A DNA stretch of 64,000 bases from contig AP025055.1 of NCBI GenBank assembly GCA_036186865.1, positions 4,444,864 through 4,508,863 on the forward strand. The letters are read 5' to 3'. Each line of letters opens with the position of its first letter. The first letter of the stretch is position 1. Below, piece after piece: positions 46,855-57,942 of the stretch. Below the pieces are notes generated by a model. That model was given only the letters and a program-made list of their open reading frames with translations, did not search any database and was not told the DNA's origin. Made by a program: the position numbers and the translations under genes. Origin of the DNA: Eustoma russellianum. Its lineage: Eukaryota; Streptophyta; Magnoliopsida; Gentianales; Gentianaceae.

Positions 46855-46995
46855 TATGACAAATCTCAGTTGGTATTCGGGTTGGATTTGTTCCAAGATG
46901 TACCGGATTCGATTCTAGAGACACGCACAGTGTGAGTGTTTCACTGCTGCTGGGCTAAATGTCCAGTTTGCAGTGAACACCTTGTGTGGGCTCCT
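46855..46995 (+). repeat. SINE-T head fragment
   Basis: A box-like AATCTCAGTTGG at 46864 and B box GGATTCGATTC at 46907. Then GCACAGTGTGAGTGTTTCAC and ACCTTGTGTGGGCTCC. The rest of the body is lost or rearranged: an inverted tail-like piece follows near 47039. Confidence 0.65.
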
Positions 46996-47938
46996 TATTA
47001 GACTCTACATATCTCTACTATCTTAGTTCTATAAGACATTGTAGAAAATCCAAATCAGAATGTATTGGTCATGTGTCTATAAAGTACCGATTCCAAACTA
47101 ATTTATAGAAACCTAAACCGCCATGAATGCTTTGTTGCATCTTCTAGTACATTTCTTATCCTGTTAACAATGAAAACTCTCTCGCAGTGAGACTTCCTTC
47201 GGTGGGAGGTACGTAACTCGCTTATTCGCTCGCTCCCAAGCTCGCTTCAGAAAATCTACATACTTTTTCATCTAACTCTATCTACGTATCTTGATGTTGA
47301 TGAATTTTCCACTTGTTTCTTTTTATCTAGCTCACCCTACTTCGATTTATGTTGATGAAGTAGATTTTCTTACGCCTTTTTGACTCTCTTAATCCTAGTT
47401 TTGTAGTTAGCCAGCTGTACAAGCAACAAAGTAATTTCTTTCCCGCATCAAAGATTTGATTTTTTATCCAAAACAATTAATTTCTTTCGGGAGGCGGTAT
47501 ACAGTATTTGGTATTGGCGGAACCAGAAAATTCAGGGGTGTGTCGAACAAACGCCTGCTCCTACGCGCATTCACGATGACATTCTTTGTCACGTAAATAA
47601 GTTATTAGCAGCACATAGTAGTGTTAATGAGGTTGGAGATAGTGTTGTAAATATGTAGTGGCATGGTTTCTGTACGCTGTAAACTGATATTTGCTTATCA
47701 ATAAGATCCCCATTCCGATAAAAACAATTAATTTCTCAAACTACATTATTTGCGCCCACATGATTATATTATATTTATAATATCATACAATCTGCTACCC
47801 TAATTTAGGTCTAGAAAACTAGGCTTTTGTGATTTGTAGACAATAATCATCAATCCATAAAGCGAATAAAGTTGGTTAAAGGGGGGCTGAACATTGCCAC
47901 AAGATAATTTACTTCAAAGAGTCAAAGAAAATAGACTT
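46996..47938. other. Intergenic DNA without assigned features
   Basis: No gene recognised on either strand. Confidence 0.5.
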
Positions 47939-47957
47939 AGAAAACTACCAAAAACCC

Positions 47958-48176
47958 GTCTCAGGTATAGTCCAGTTGGTAATCGAGTTGAGATTTGTTT
48001 TCAGAAGTCAAGAGTTAGATTCCAGGTACACTCACAGTGTGGGTGTTCCTCTGCTGCTATGCCGAAGATTTGGTACACTCTAGAAGACCGTTGGATACCT
48101 GATTTGTATTCTCCACACATGCTCCTTGGGATTGGGATAATGGAAGCCCGAGATAAGGGATTTCATCTTTTCACTA
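47958..48176 (+). mobile_element. SINE-T copy (219 bp)
   Basis: Perfect 19-bp target duplication AGAAAACTACCAAAAACCC at 47939-47957 and 48177-48195. A box TAGTCCAGTTGG and B box GAGTTAGATTC are recognisable. The body is internally shortened relative to 265 bp. Confidence 0.9.
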
Positions 48177-48195
48177 AGAAAACTACCAAAAACCC

Positions 48196-48530
48196 TACAT
48201 GCTTTAGCATTGCCAGAATGTATTCCTCCCTTAGGCAGACAAGCACCTATAATATGATTTTTTTTTTAATGAAAAAAATGACAATGATTGAGAAAACCTA
48301 TCCACATTACGAATGCTACATATTAGACAGCTAGCAATCACATGGTTTTTAAGTGATTAGGAAGGAAATATCCTTCAATTATCCCCCCCCCCCTTTAGAA
48401 TTTTATTTTGTTTTTTCCCCCTCTAATCTTTGACTTTTAATCATAATTCTCGTAATTCTCGAAGCATGCCCACATGTGCAACAAATTTTCTTCCCTTTCC
48501 AGTTATTCGGTTACTATGTACATGTCATAT
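48196..48530. other. Intergenic DNA; poly-C at 48385-48393
   Basis: Includes a run of nine or ten C and T-rich flanks. No gene recognised. Confidence 0.5.
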
Positions 48531-48725
48531 GTGAACAACAACACCAACAATTATACCCATTATATCTCAACGACATTAAAAGCTATTGCTAGGGTCTTGG
48601 AGAGAGTGAGAGGCAGTCAAACAATACATCCACCCCAAGGTATAGAGAGTTTGCTTCTAATGATACTCCCGACTTTATATGTACATGCATAGATGACACA
48701 AGGTATAATGTAAACATATAGTTTT
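48531..48725 (-). repeat. RTE LINE 3'-end fragment (Au-like tail)
   Basis: Carries CAACAACACCAACAATTATA, then CATTATATCTCAACGACATT, GCTATTGCTAGGGTCTTGGA, AGAGAGTTTGCTTCTAATGA and CTTTATATGTACATGCATAG, in the order of the LINE 3' end at 24080-24235. A shorter piece follows at 48890-48990. Confidence 0.7.
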
Positions 48726-49091
48726 GTAATGCAGGTATATGTTTATTAGTAACATAAGGATAATGTCTTGTAATCTCAAATAAGAAGTTGAGGATCATCT
48801 TCACTTAACTCGGCAAAAATCTATCACCCTTTCTTTTCTTTTCTTTTCTTTTTTTCCCTGTAAGCTCTTTTCCTTTTTTTATTTAAACAACATTCAGTAT
48901 ATCCTAACAACAGCGAAAGATATCGTTACAGTTTGTAAATGAGGAAAGACATGCAAACAATACCTCCATCTGCAAGAGCTTTCCCTTTTTATTTAGAGAA
49001 AATTTAATAGATAAAGATGAATAGTTTGGAATTATATAATTTTCTACACACCATAAGAATACGTTCTATCTGTAAATCACATGTATGTGGA

Positions 49092-49326
49092 TATATATAT
49101 ATATATATATGTGTGTGTATATATATATGTATATGTGTATGTGTGTATATATATATATGTATATGTATATGTGTATGTGTGTATATATATATGTATATAT
49201 ATATATGTATATGTGTATGTGTGTATATATATATGTATATATATATATATAGATATATAGATATACACACATATATATATACATATACATATATATATAC
49301 ACACATACACATATACATATACACAT

Positions 49327-49377
<51 letters not shown>
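49092..49377. repeat. Complex AT/GT/AC microsatellite
   Basis: TATA, TGTG and ACAC dinucleotide runs in mirror order (GT-rich left, AC-rich right from about 49255), so the tract is partly self-complementary. All ORFs over it are repeat artefacts. Confidence 0.97.
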
Positions 49378-49380
<3 letters not shown>

Positions 49381-49616
49381 CAAAGTGACATCAGTCAAGA
49401 ATTGTCTACAGTGTCTTTAAAATGACAAATTTCATGGGACAATGTATATACTTGTTATGACATGTTTATAATGACAAACACTTCTATTCATGTATCAAGG
49501 TTATGTGACATGCTCCTCAAGGATAAATTTTGAAATATGGTATTTGTATAAATATCTACAAAATATCCTAACCTCTACAAAATGTATTACAATATATCTA
49601 CAAAATATCTTCAATG

Positions 49617-49672
49617 TATTACCACATACCTCGCCATAGGTGGGAGCTTTAAGACAATAGGGTAATCTACAA
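49617..49672 (+). repeat. SINE-A tail fragment
   Basis: CATACCTCGCCATAGGTGGG then AGCTTTAAGACAATAGGGTA matches the last part of SINE-A. Confidence 0.5.
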
Positions 49673-49960
49673 AATGTATTGCAACAACAACCGTACCCAG
49701 TATATCCCAATGACAGCAAAAGCTATTGCTAGAGTCTGGAGAGGGTGAGAAACAGACAAACAATACCTCCATTCCCAAAGACAAAAAGTTTGCTTCTAGT
49801 GAGAACTCTGGCTCTATATGTACAATGTATAGAAGACACAATAATATGAATATGGTGTGTTAGTGTGCTAGTGAAGAAAGTTAGTAAACACAAATAGAAA
49901 GCTTCCTAGATTAAAATAGACATAACCGTATATATACACAATAATGAAAGACTAAGACAA
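49673..49960 (-). repeat. 5'-truncated RTE LINE 3' end
   Basis: CAACAACAACCGTACCCAGT, TATATCCCAATGACAGCAAA, then AGAGTTTGCTTCTAGTGAGA-like sequence, continuing through GTGTGTTAGTGTGCTAGTG and ATTAAAATAGACATAAC. It is colinear with 24080-24330 of the LINE, so it extends beyond the SINE-like tail. Confidence 0.75.
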
Positions 49961-50118
49961 AAACAAAATGTATTAAATATATTGAATAAGCATGTCCTTT
50001 TTTATAAAAGTTTGTACCATACAACTTTTTGTCATCAGCCGCTACTATATATGCTATGTTGTTTTTCTAACTTACTTCCACTTGCAATTGAATTTGACAA
50101 CTGCCGTAGTCTTTTTTT

Positions 50119-50296
50119 CCCGGATCACCTCATCCTAAAATTTCTCACCCCTCTACTCACCATACGATACGTGACAGCAGGGAATGGTGGTGAGATTAAA
50201 TGATGGTCAACCGCATCTAACCTCACCACCCTCCCTTGCTGCCACGTGTCGTGCGGTGAGTAAATGGATGAGGGATCTTGGGTGAGGAGATCTCAA
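50119..50296. mobile_element. G-box MITE family 2, copy 4
   Basis: 178 bp, CCCGGATCACCTCATCC...GGTGAGGAGATCTCAA. Internal inverted repeat with GCTGCCACGTGTCGTGCGG. A near 9-bp duplication (TCTTTTTTT / TCTTTTTAG). Confidence 0.8.
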
Positions 50297-50668
50297 TCTT
50301 TTTAGCCTCATTATTAAATATGTAGCTAGTACCATATCTGAGTATTAAAATATTTAAGTTTTCCCCTAGCTTCTAGCACTAAAGGAAAAACAAAAGCAAA
50401 AGTTTTTCTAGACATTAGTAAATTGGCAATTTGTCAACAAAAATTCTGGATCTGTTAACTTTTTGGTCGTATCACAATATAAAATTTAAAATCTTATCGT
50501 ACTCAAGACCAAGTATACATTGGGGAAATTGCCTTTATAATGTATGATAACGCAAAACTTTTGATGTGGTTGGCATATACTGGCTATAATTGTTGTTGTT
50601 GTTGTTTAATGTATGATAATGCACTAATAACATATTAAGATGGAAGGAGCAATAAATTCAAATTGGAG
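50297..50668. other. Intergenic DNA without assigned features
   Basis: Contains GTTGTTGTTGTTG at about 50591. No gene recognised. Confidence 0.45.
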
Positions 50669-50677
50669 GAGAAATAT

Positions 50678-50871
50678 CGGGTCAGATATGAAGAGACTAA
50701 CAATGAAACAAATATGAGGCATCCAATCACGCGCGCCACGTGTACAAAAGCAGTTTTTTAAAGAAGGGGATTCTGCACTTTTTTTAAAAAAAACTGCTTT
50801 TAAACACGTGGTGGCGCGTGATTGGAGACCTCATATTTTGATTCACTTTTAGTCTCCTCACATCTGAACCC
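50678..50871. mobile_element. G-box MITE family 1, copy 2
   Basis: 194 bp with inverted repeats GGGTCAGATATGAAGAGACT / AGTCTCCTCACATCTGAACC and inner CCAATCACGCGCGCCACGTG / CACGTGGTGGCGCGTGATTG. Flanks GAGAAATAT / GAGAAATAC match at 8 of 9 bases. Confidence 0.88.
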
Positions 50872-50967
50872 GAGAAATACATTGTACTGTGAACGTAGAA
50901 CAGTATGAGTAATAATCTCAAAACCAAAGACCTCCTAAACTATTTTTATTTCCTGATCCGTTTTATT

Positions 50968-51226
50968 TCAATTTCCAATGGGGTGTATGACACGTTCTTT
51001 TTTGAATTTGAATGATAATGGACTAAAGCAAAATGATTCATCAAATTCGATACCCTTTTTATATTGTGAAGTAGCATTTGTTCGACACAGCTTGACGTAA
51101 TTTTTATTATGGGTCATCGAAAAACAATCTTTGTGTGTTTTTAATATATAGTACGGTTACGTATATCCGACCCTCCATATCCCGCGATAAATGGAAGGCT
51201 CTAAGACAATGGGGTAATGTTGTTGT
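50968..51226 (+). mobile_element. SINE-A, full length (259 bp)
   Basis: Perfect 20-bp target duplication (ATTTCCTGATCCGTTTTATT) at 50948-50967 and 51227-51246. It runs from TCAATTTCCAATGGGGTGTA to GGGGTAATGTTGTTGT. No clear tRNA A or B box; the tail resembles Au/RTE. Confidence 0.92.
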
Positions 51227-51246
51227 ATTTCCTGATCCGTTTTATT

Positions 51247-51829
51247 AGATTATGTCATATGTATAAAACAAATCATACAAAAACACAAATTACTGGATTT
51301 TCCTATAACTAACTGGTTAAGGTTGGTTGATTACATTACTTTACTTTAAGGCTTTAGTTTTTCAAGATCAGGCAATCTAGATCAGTTCTAAATTTTCAAC
51401 TTAAAGGTGAAGTAATAAACCACTACGAAATATATATTCATACTATTCCAAAAATATAATCTTAGTTTGATTTGAAAATAGTTGAATAAACGAAATATAT
51501 CCAAGTCAATTAATGCAAACTATAACAATATTTATATGGATGATGGTGTATAAACTATAGTCGCTTTTTTCAATTTTTCGTTTTTGTACCAACTATACCC
51601 GCTAATCAAATATCAAGAAAACCATTAGTTGTGTATGACGATGAAACTGACGTAATTTTGATGACGATTGATGGAGACAATTGGATAAGGAAAATACAAA
51701 TTAAGCATAATTTTGAAAAATAGGCATTAATCATGAGTGCTTGCCGGCTAATAAGAGATTATTTTGCTAATAACGTAACGTACTTTACAGCTGCCTCCAT
51801 GTGAGGGGCAAACTATCCCTTTGTCTCGT
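51247..51829. other. AT-rich intergenic DNA
   Basis: No gene recognised. Confidence 0.5.
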
Positions 51830-51846
51830 CTAGAAAATTGATTCCT

Positions 51847-52111
51847 ATTGGATGAAAAGGTCATTCCCTAGTCTCGAGGGTCTCCATCGTCTCGGCCTTA
51901 AAGAACATTGTAGAGAATGTAAATCAGGAGTTCAGCTACCTCCTAGGTTGGGTGAAGACTTACACAGTGATCTATATAAGGTGTCCCCCACAAACCAGGC
52001 ATTCAGCCTCGCAGCAGTGGAACACCCATGCTGTGCGTGTCACTGAAATCGAACTCTTGAGTTCTTGGAGCAAATTTCAACTCAAGTATCAACTGAGCTA
52101 TGCCCTGAGGG
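51847..52111 (-). mobile_element. SINE-T, full length (265 bp)
   Basis: 17-bp target duplication CTAGAAAATTGMTTCCT at 51830-51846 and 52112-52128 (one mismatch). On the minus strand it starts CCCTCAGGGCATAGCTCAGT, with B box AAGAGTTCGATTTC. Same length as the copy at 21546. Confidence 0.92.
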
Positions 52112-52210
52112 CTAGAAAATTGCTTCCTCAATGTAGTTAAGTTGTAATTCAGATGGCAGATTACATTTTATATAGGCACATCCTTGAGTTTGGGTAACCA
52201 TAATGTGAGT

Positions 52211-53118
52211 TGATGAAGCCGGATCTTCACCAAGGGTCTAGACGACCTCAAATTGGGTCCGTCAGTTAACGTGAAGAGTTGTTAACTGGGATTGAGAATG
52301 CGTAGATGGAATAGCGCCAAATATCCTATACACAGAAGCATAGGTCAGAGGTCCCGAGGGGTTGGCCCCGGAAAAAACCCTCCGACGCTCAAGTCAGTTT
52401 GGGTCATATCGCACTGAGATTTGTAATTCAAAGGGTGAGTTAGGAGTTTCTCACAGTGTATGCCGATGAGCAAAAGATATGAATTTGCTTTTGAGTATGA
52501 ATGTGTGAATTCCGGATTGAGATCCCGGTCCTCCTTCTTCGTCTTGGTTGGCTTGCTTTTATAGACTTTTCCCGCCTGTGGCTTATGATAGTAGATAGTG
52601 GATTGTGGAGAGGACGTTTGCTTGGGGCAGAAAACCTAAGGTACCGTAGGTCTGCTGATGTGATCAGTAGCCTGACTGATGTGACTAATAGGCCGGCTTG
52701 GTTGATGTAACCAGTAGGGCGGCTGTTAGGACCTTGGCGTGTTCAGGAAAAATACCCAGCTGTAGGAACTATATTTGAATTGTGCCTCTGTTTAAGGGTC
52801 CCACGAAGTAATATCATGCTTGGCTCTTTTGCTGTGGTACACAGCTGAGCTTTGCTGAAGTGCATGACTAGGTTTTATCCCGCTGAGGTGGTTCGGAGTG
52901 CAGCACTTGAACATAAACTGAAGTTGTTGCCGAGGTGCAATCCTTGGCATATTCTTCAATGTTATAAGGGCGTCATGTTGCCCTGCCGAAGTGCAGCCGA
53001 GGCTGAACTGCCACGCTTGAGCGCTGAACTGCTCATCTGGAGTACTTCGAGTGTTGAGCTACTGGAGCTAAACCATTGACCGCTGTTGACTAACAGACAG
53101 TCCAATTAGGGTTTATCA
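52211..53118 (-). repeat. 3' LTR of gypsy-like element (908 bp)
   Basis: Same length as 56193-57100, with scattered substitutions. The translated ORFs in it are artefacts. Confidence 0.95.
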
Positions 53119-54532
53119 TTTGCCCCCAGATTTTGTGTAGCTGAGCTGAACTGCGAAGGCAGACAAATCTTGTTCTGAGATGTGGCAATCCCTCATTAAT
53201 TACGCGGATATCCTTTTTCTTGTGCAATAATTCCCGTCTTTAATGTAAGCACTAATTCCGATGCCTTATCATTATTTTTTCGGCGATTCCATTCCCGAAG
53301 GAGAGAAAATGCATGTACCTCTGCCTTTTTGAATTTCAAACGAAAAGGAGCAACTTTTCGCCTTCTCTCACTTATAAATAAAAAAAATTTCTTCCATTCA
53401 TTCCGCATTCTCCACTCATCTTCCTCGTCTTTGAAGCATGTCCTTGTCTTCTACAGTGTTCTTTCTTTCAATCCAGCCCTTCATTTTTATGAAAACGTTC
53501 CAAAACATGTATACTCCCTCTTAATCAAAGGATCTGAAGGATGACCGTGAGGTCCAATCCTTCTATGAAAAATTTGACTCTGATGGGGACAACCGTCCTT
53601 CAAGGAGATCATGCTTTACTTGCGGATCCTCTTTGGTTACTGCCATATCCTTCGTTTTAGTACCCCTACCATCTCTTGGTACGGGTCCTCCTTTAACATA
53701 TCCCTTTCCAGCAAAGGATTCATTTTGCTGTACTTCAAACATGGATAGGTCAAATAAATCAGTCCCTTCTGCAAAACAAGCATCCCTCTCTATGGTTACA
53801 TGGCAGAGCAAAACTTTTACTGCTTCTATATCTTGAAGATGGCCTGCGAAGAATGTAATCGCAATTGTTTCTTGCTTCACTGGAAGAAGAGGGATTTGTG
53901 TGATTGATGCCTGTCAAGGAATCTGTCCAGATCTGGATAAGGAGCATTCTGAGCTTGCTGACCTCCATAGTCTTAAGACTGAAGCTGTAGTTGAAAACCG
54001 AAGTACTTAGTCCCAAAGTGGAATTGATCTCAGAGAAGATGAAGAAGTTGTAAAGTAGAATAGGATTTTCTGTAGTTGTAATAGATTTTGTATTTCAATG
54101 AAAATCCAACTTCTGCTCTTCGGCTTCTTTCAGCTTCTTTTACTGTTTTTATCGACAACATGTGAAGTTGTGCTTGCTTCGTCTTGAATACAAATATTTG
54201 TCCTCAGCTCTGCAAAGCCTTGCTCTTCTTTTCATAATCGCAAGTGTTTTAGTACTGCAAAGTTTGCTTTATGCAAATATTTGTCTTCAACTTGCTCTAT
54301 GCTGATAACTTGCATGTATTTGTCTTCAGCTTAAGAGACTTTACTTGTTCTATTTCGATAGTTTGCAAGTATTGGTCTTCAGCTTTGCCAAAAGAATATC
54401 TTTTGTTATGTTGGCCCTTCGCTGAAGTAATATCTTCAGCTTTTGTACCTGGCTCTTCAGCTCTGTTGTGCCTTAAATATTGAGAGGTGGGAAAACCTTT
54501 ATCCCCTTTTTGTCAAGCCTCTTAGTATTGCT
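53119..54532 (-). other. Non-coding interior of the gypsy-like element
   Basis: Begins with the polypurine tract (TTTGCCCCCAGAT on the plus strand). It holds ORFs of about 100 codons on both strands at 53563-54016 with no recognised family. The remainder is T-rich with repeated CTTCAGCTT/CTTCGGC motifs at 54110-54450. Confidence 0.6.
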
Positions 54533-55005
54533 GAGGTACAGATACAGGGATATTATCCTGCTGTTGAGATTTGTTCAACCTCTCAGTTCTGCTGAGGAAA
54601 AATATGGGAACTTATCCCGTTGTTGAGACCTGCTCAACCTCTCAATCCTGCTATGGTGAAAATATGGGAACTTATCCCGTTGTTGAGACCTGCTCAACCT
54701 CTCAGACCGGCTGAGGTGAAAATATAGGGAACTTATCCCGTTGTTGAAACTTGCTCAACCTCTCAGACCTGCTGAGGTGAAGATAATGTTGAGACCTACT
54801 CAACCTTCCATGCCTGCTGGGGTAAAGATAATGTTGAGACTTGCTCAACCTCCCAGACCTGCTGGGGTAAAGATAATGTTGAGACCTGTTCAACCTCCCA
54901 GACCTGCTGGGGTAAAGATAATGTTGAGACCTGCTCAACCTCCCAGACCTGCTGGGGTAAAGATAATGTTGAGACCTGCTCAACCTCCCAGACCTGCTGG
55001 GGTAA
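54533..55005. repeat. Minisatellite inside the gypsy-like element (60-bp and 45-bp units)
   Basis: About four units of 59-60 bp (54533-54772) pass into five exact-length 45-bp units at 54781, 54826, 54871, 54916 and 54961. All share the core GTTGAGACCTGCTCAACCTC, whose GTTGAG and CTCAAC arms can form a hairpin. Because 45 is a multiple of three, the array stays open as a 15-residue repeat ORF; that is an artefact. Confidence 0.93.
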
Positions 55006-55210
55006 AGATATATATGCCCCCACTTTCGCCGTGGGTGATATCGGCATAAATTATTGCTTCACGCACCATAAGGTGACTTAACTTTTCCTGGCTAAATGCC
55101 AGTTGAATATAAGAAATTGATCCTCGGATAACATAAGGCTGAGCCAGAAGATATGGGATGAACCCCAGAAGAGATAAACCATGATTCGATTGGATCAGGT
55201 ATGGTTGCTG

Positions 55211-56077
55211 TTATAACAGCCTTATGTGCTCAGGAACACGTAACCCCCTTTCATCAGGATCTGAATCCTCATCACTTAGAAAACCTTGATGAGGCCCAGG
55301 TTTACAACTTTCATCTAGAGGAGGTCCACCAAAGTCTAGCCTGTTGTGGAGCCTAGACCTCGGATTATAAAAACATTGCAGGTGACCCAGCTCAATAAAA
55401 CGCCCAATCTCTTGCCCGAGCTGCCTACAATCTTCTGTATCATGGTCAATATCATGATGATAAAGGCAGTACAATCGATGGTTTCTTTTGTGGATTGGTG
55501 CAGCCAGGCGCTGGGGTTCTTTTGCCAGTGATTTTCTCCTCATGTAGGAAAGAACATGGGCTTTTGAAGCCAGCAGATAGTTTCTTTCCTTTCCTCGGCC
55601 TCCTAACCGAATCTTGACAGAGCACCTTTCCTGCAACGGTGTTTTGCCCTTATTGTCAACTTTTCTGCCATGCTTGAAAGGCAGGGAAACTTTTTTATTA
55701 CACTTTAAGCTCTGGTGGCTAGACTTTTGTTCTAGCCGTCTTGCCTCGCCCATAAACTCAGCCTGTCGCCTGGGACAATAACCAGGCCGAGTGGGAGAAT
55801 ACTCCATCTGCTCCAGTGGGTGAGAGTTATTGGAATGGGACCCACTAGACTTTGTTGCAGAGACCTTCCCCTTCATCTCCCTCACTACTGCTTGCAAGAC
55901 CTCTGGGTTCTGAGCCACATAGCGAATGGCTCGCCTGTGCTCTTCATATGTGAAGGCAATGGGAGTTGAGGATTCTCCCGGCTCCGTAGAGCATTGATCA
56001 GTTTGTTGCTGAGAAGACCTTTGGCTCCTCCTGGATGTCATAGGTTGCTTGGACCCTTGACTATCTTTTTTACTCAT
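55211..56077 (-). CDS. Gag-like protein of non-autonomous gypsy-like element
   Basis: 288 residues from the ATG at 56077 to TAA at 55211. The N-terminus is Ser/Gln/Arg-rich. Near the C-terminal third it has YCLYHHDIDHDTEDCRQLGQ (about 55428-55475), a Cys/His motif like the zinc-knuckle region of Tat/Athila gag proteins (C-x3-H-x4-H-x4-C), then EIGRFIELGHL. It ends with an acidic Asp/Ser tail. It is shorter than autonomous gag proteins and lacks the usual central retrotransposon-gag block, so assembly may need a helper. An alternative longer start would be TTG at 56104. The frame is intact, consistent with similar LTRs. It probably acts in cytoplasmic particle formation or RNA binding. Confidence 0.75.
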   Translation of the reverse strand: MSKKDSQGSKQPMTSRRSQRSSQQQTDQCSTEPGESSTPIAFTYEEHRRAIRYVAQNPEVLQAVVREMKGKVSATKSSGSHSNNSHPLEQMEYSPTRPGYCPRRQAEFMGEARRLEQKSSHQSLKCNKKVSLPFKHGRKVDNKGKTPLQERCSVKIRLGGRGKERNYLLASKAHVLSYMRRKSLAKEPQRLAAPIHKRNHRLYCLYHHDIDHDTEDCRQLGQEIGRFIELGHLQCFYNPRSRLHNRLDFGGPPLDESCKPGPHQGFLSDEDSDPDERGLRVPEHIRLL

Positions 56078-56171
56078 CTTTCTCTCAATAGCTTCCAAGG
56101 GCAATTAGAAAGGCTCTGAGTAATCGTTAGAAAAGCTTTGAGTAGCTGTTTTCTGGGTTAAGGGACTAAGG

Positions 56172-56192
56172 GGCCCTCCTTCTAGCACCAAA
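56172..56192 (-). promoter_or_regulatory. Primer-binding site region of the gypsy-like element
   Basis: On the minus strand TTTGGTGCTAGAAGGAGGG directly follows the 5' LTR. It contains the TGG expected opposite a tRNA CCA end. The tRNA was not identified. The same sequence is kept at 481-501. Confidence 0.6.
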
Positions 56193-57100
56193 TGATGAAG
56201 CCGGATCTTCACCAAGGGTCTAGACGACCTCAAATTGGGTCCGTCAGTTAACGTGAAGAGTTGTTAACTGGGATTGAGAATGCGTAGCTGGAATAGCGCC
56301 AAATATCCTGCACACAGAAGCACAGGTCAGAGATCCCGAGGGGTTGGCCCCGGGAAAAACCCTCTGACGCTCAAGTCAGTTTGGGCTATATCTCACTGAG
56401 ATTTGTAATTCAAAGGGTGAGTTAGGAGTTTCTCACAGTGTATGCCGAGGAGCAAAAGATATGAATTTGCTTTTGAGTATGAATGTGTGAATTCTGGATT
56501 GAGATCCCGGTCCTCCTTCTTCGTCTTGGTTGGCTTGCTTTTATAGACTTTTCCTGCCTGTGGCTTATGATAGTAGATAGTGGATTGTGGAGAGGACGTT
56601 TGCTTGGGGCAGAAAACCTAAGGTACCGTAGGTCTGCTGATGTGATCAGTAGCCTGACTGATGTGACCAATAGGCGGGCTTGGTTGATGTAACCAGTAGG
56701 GCGGCTGTTAGGACCTTGGCGTGTTCAGGAAGAATACCCAGCTGTAGGAACTATATTTGAATTGCGCCTCTGTTTAAGGGTCCCACGAAGTAATATCATG
56801 CTTGGCTCTTTTGATGTGGTACACAGCTGAGCTTTGCTGAAGTGCATGACTAGGCTTTATCCCGCTGAGGTGGTTCGGAGTGCAGCACTTGAACATAAAC
56901 TGAAGTTGTTGCCGAGATGCAATCCTTGGCATATTCTTCGATGTTATAAGGGCGTCATGTTGCCCTGCTGAAGTGCAGCCGAGGCTGAACTGCCACGCTT
57001 GAGCGCTGAACTGCTGATCTGCAGTACTTCGAGTATTGAGCTACTGGAGCTAAACCATTGACCGTTGTTGACTAACATACGATCCAATTAGAGTTTATCA
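56193..57100 (-). repeat. 5' LTR of gypsy-like element (908 bp)
   Basis: Near-copy of 52211-53118. No strong TATA box was pinned down. Confidence 0.95.
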
Positions 57101-57105
57101 TGAGT

Positions 57106-57665
57106 AGTCTTTGGTCTTTGGACATCACCTTATACGACCTAAACCTATGTCTTTTTATTTAGAAAGCTGACTAATGATCTTGATTTGTATTCTCCATACA
57201 GTTCTATAACATTGACACTTGAGGCTGATTTTAACTTTTTTGCACTCCAAACTATCCCTTTGTCTCGCCCGTCACAAATAACTCTGCTGTTGCATATCAC
57301 ATTTGGCTAAATTTCCTTGTTTCCCTCTTTTAATTATTCTTAGGGACAACCATGTAGTAAGTGTAATTCTCTTTTTTCTCTTTCCGAATTTGTTTTTATT
57401 ATGCATGCATGAGGGAAAGTCATGGGAAAATATAGCGTCGGTTTATAACGGCACATCCCGGATTTCATAAGTTTTCTTAAAAAAAAAAAAGAATTTCTTA
57501 TATTATTTTGTAGATTTTATCATTTAAACCATACGATTTTAACCAAATCCATGTACTACTCCATGTTTAACTATTATACACGCAAAATTTTCCAGTTAAT
57601 TACAAAATAATTGAGTTCACTTAGCTAAGGAAAAGCTTGTCTTAGGTTATAGCTATCATAAAACG
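57106..57665. other. AT-rich intergenic DNA
   Basis: A possible SINE-T tail piece near 57172-57235 (GATTTGTATTCTCCATACAG). No gene recognised. Confidence 0.45.
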
Positions 57666-57674
57666 ACTAATCTT

Positions 57675-57942
57675 GGAGCAAAAGGCCATTCACTGATCCT
57701 GAGGCCCCCACGGTCTCAGTCTCAAAGAACATTGTGGAGGATGCAAATCAGGAGTCTAGCGGCTTTCTAGATTGGGTGAGGACTTACGCAGTGTCCCACA
57801 CAAAGTGTCCTCCCTGCAAACCAGGACTTCGCCTTAGCAACAATGGAACATCCACACTGTGCGTGTCCTGGAATCGAACTATTGATCTCTTGGAACAAAT
57901 CCTAATCCGAATAACAACTGAACTATGTCTTGGAGGCGTTTT
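57675..57942 (-). mobile_element. SINE-T copy (268 bp)
   Basis: Flanks ACTAATCTT / ACTAACCTT at 57666-57674 and 57943-57951. A-box complement AACTGAACTATGTC and B-box complement GGAATCGAACTATTG at the right. Tail-side AAGAACATTGTGGAGGATGC at the left. Confidence 0.85.

Larger units (their letters stand above)
52211..57100 (-). mobile_element. Gypsy-like (Tat-like) gag-only LTR element, complete
   Basis: 4890 bp with two 908-bp LTRs (TGATGAAGCC...GTTTATCA on the plus strand) and a perfect 5-bp duplication, TGAGT, at 52206-52210 and 57101-57105. Minus orientation is set by gag and by the polypurine tract ATCTGGGGGCAAA (53119-53131) beside the left LTR. No protease, RT, RNase H or integrase is present in the 3.07-kb interior, so it is non-autonomous. 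The LTRs look about 97% alike by eye. Confidence 0.95.

Noticed and set aside
49004..49398. Four long ORFs over 49.0-49.4 kb
   Set aside because: Dinucleotide microsatellite read in all frames.
53563..54016. ORFs of about 67-105 codons on both strands in the gypsy-like interior
   Set aside because: Overlapping in several frames, unknown family, and not needed to explain the element. Left as non-coding interior.
54781..55005. Regular direct repeats resembling a CRISPR array
   Set aside because: Units are contiguous 45-mers with no unique spacers. Eukaryotic context.
54741..55049. Open frame with a 15-residue repeat (QPPRPAGVKIMLRP), like a repeat protein
   Set aside because: It is the 45-bp minisatellite read in frame. 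It lies inside a retrotransposon and has an equally open frame on the other strand.
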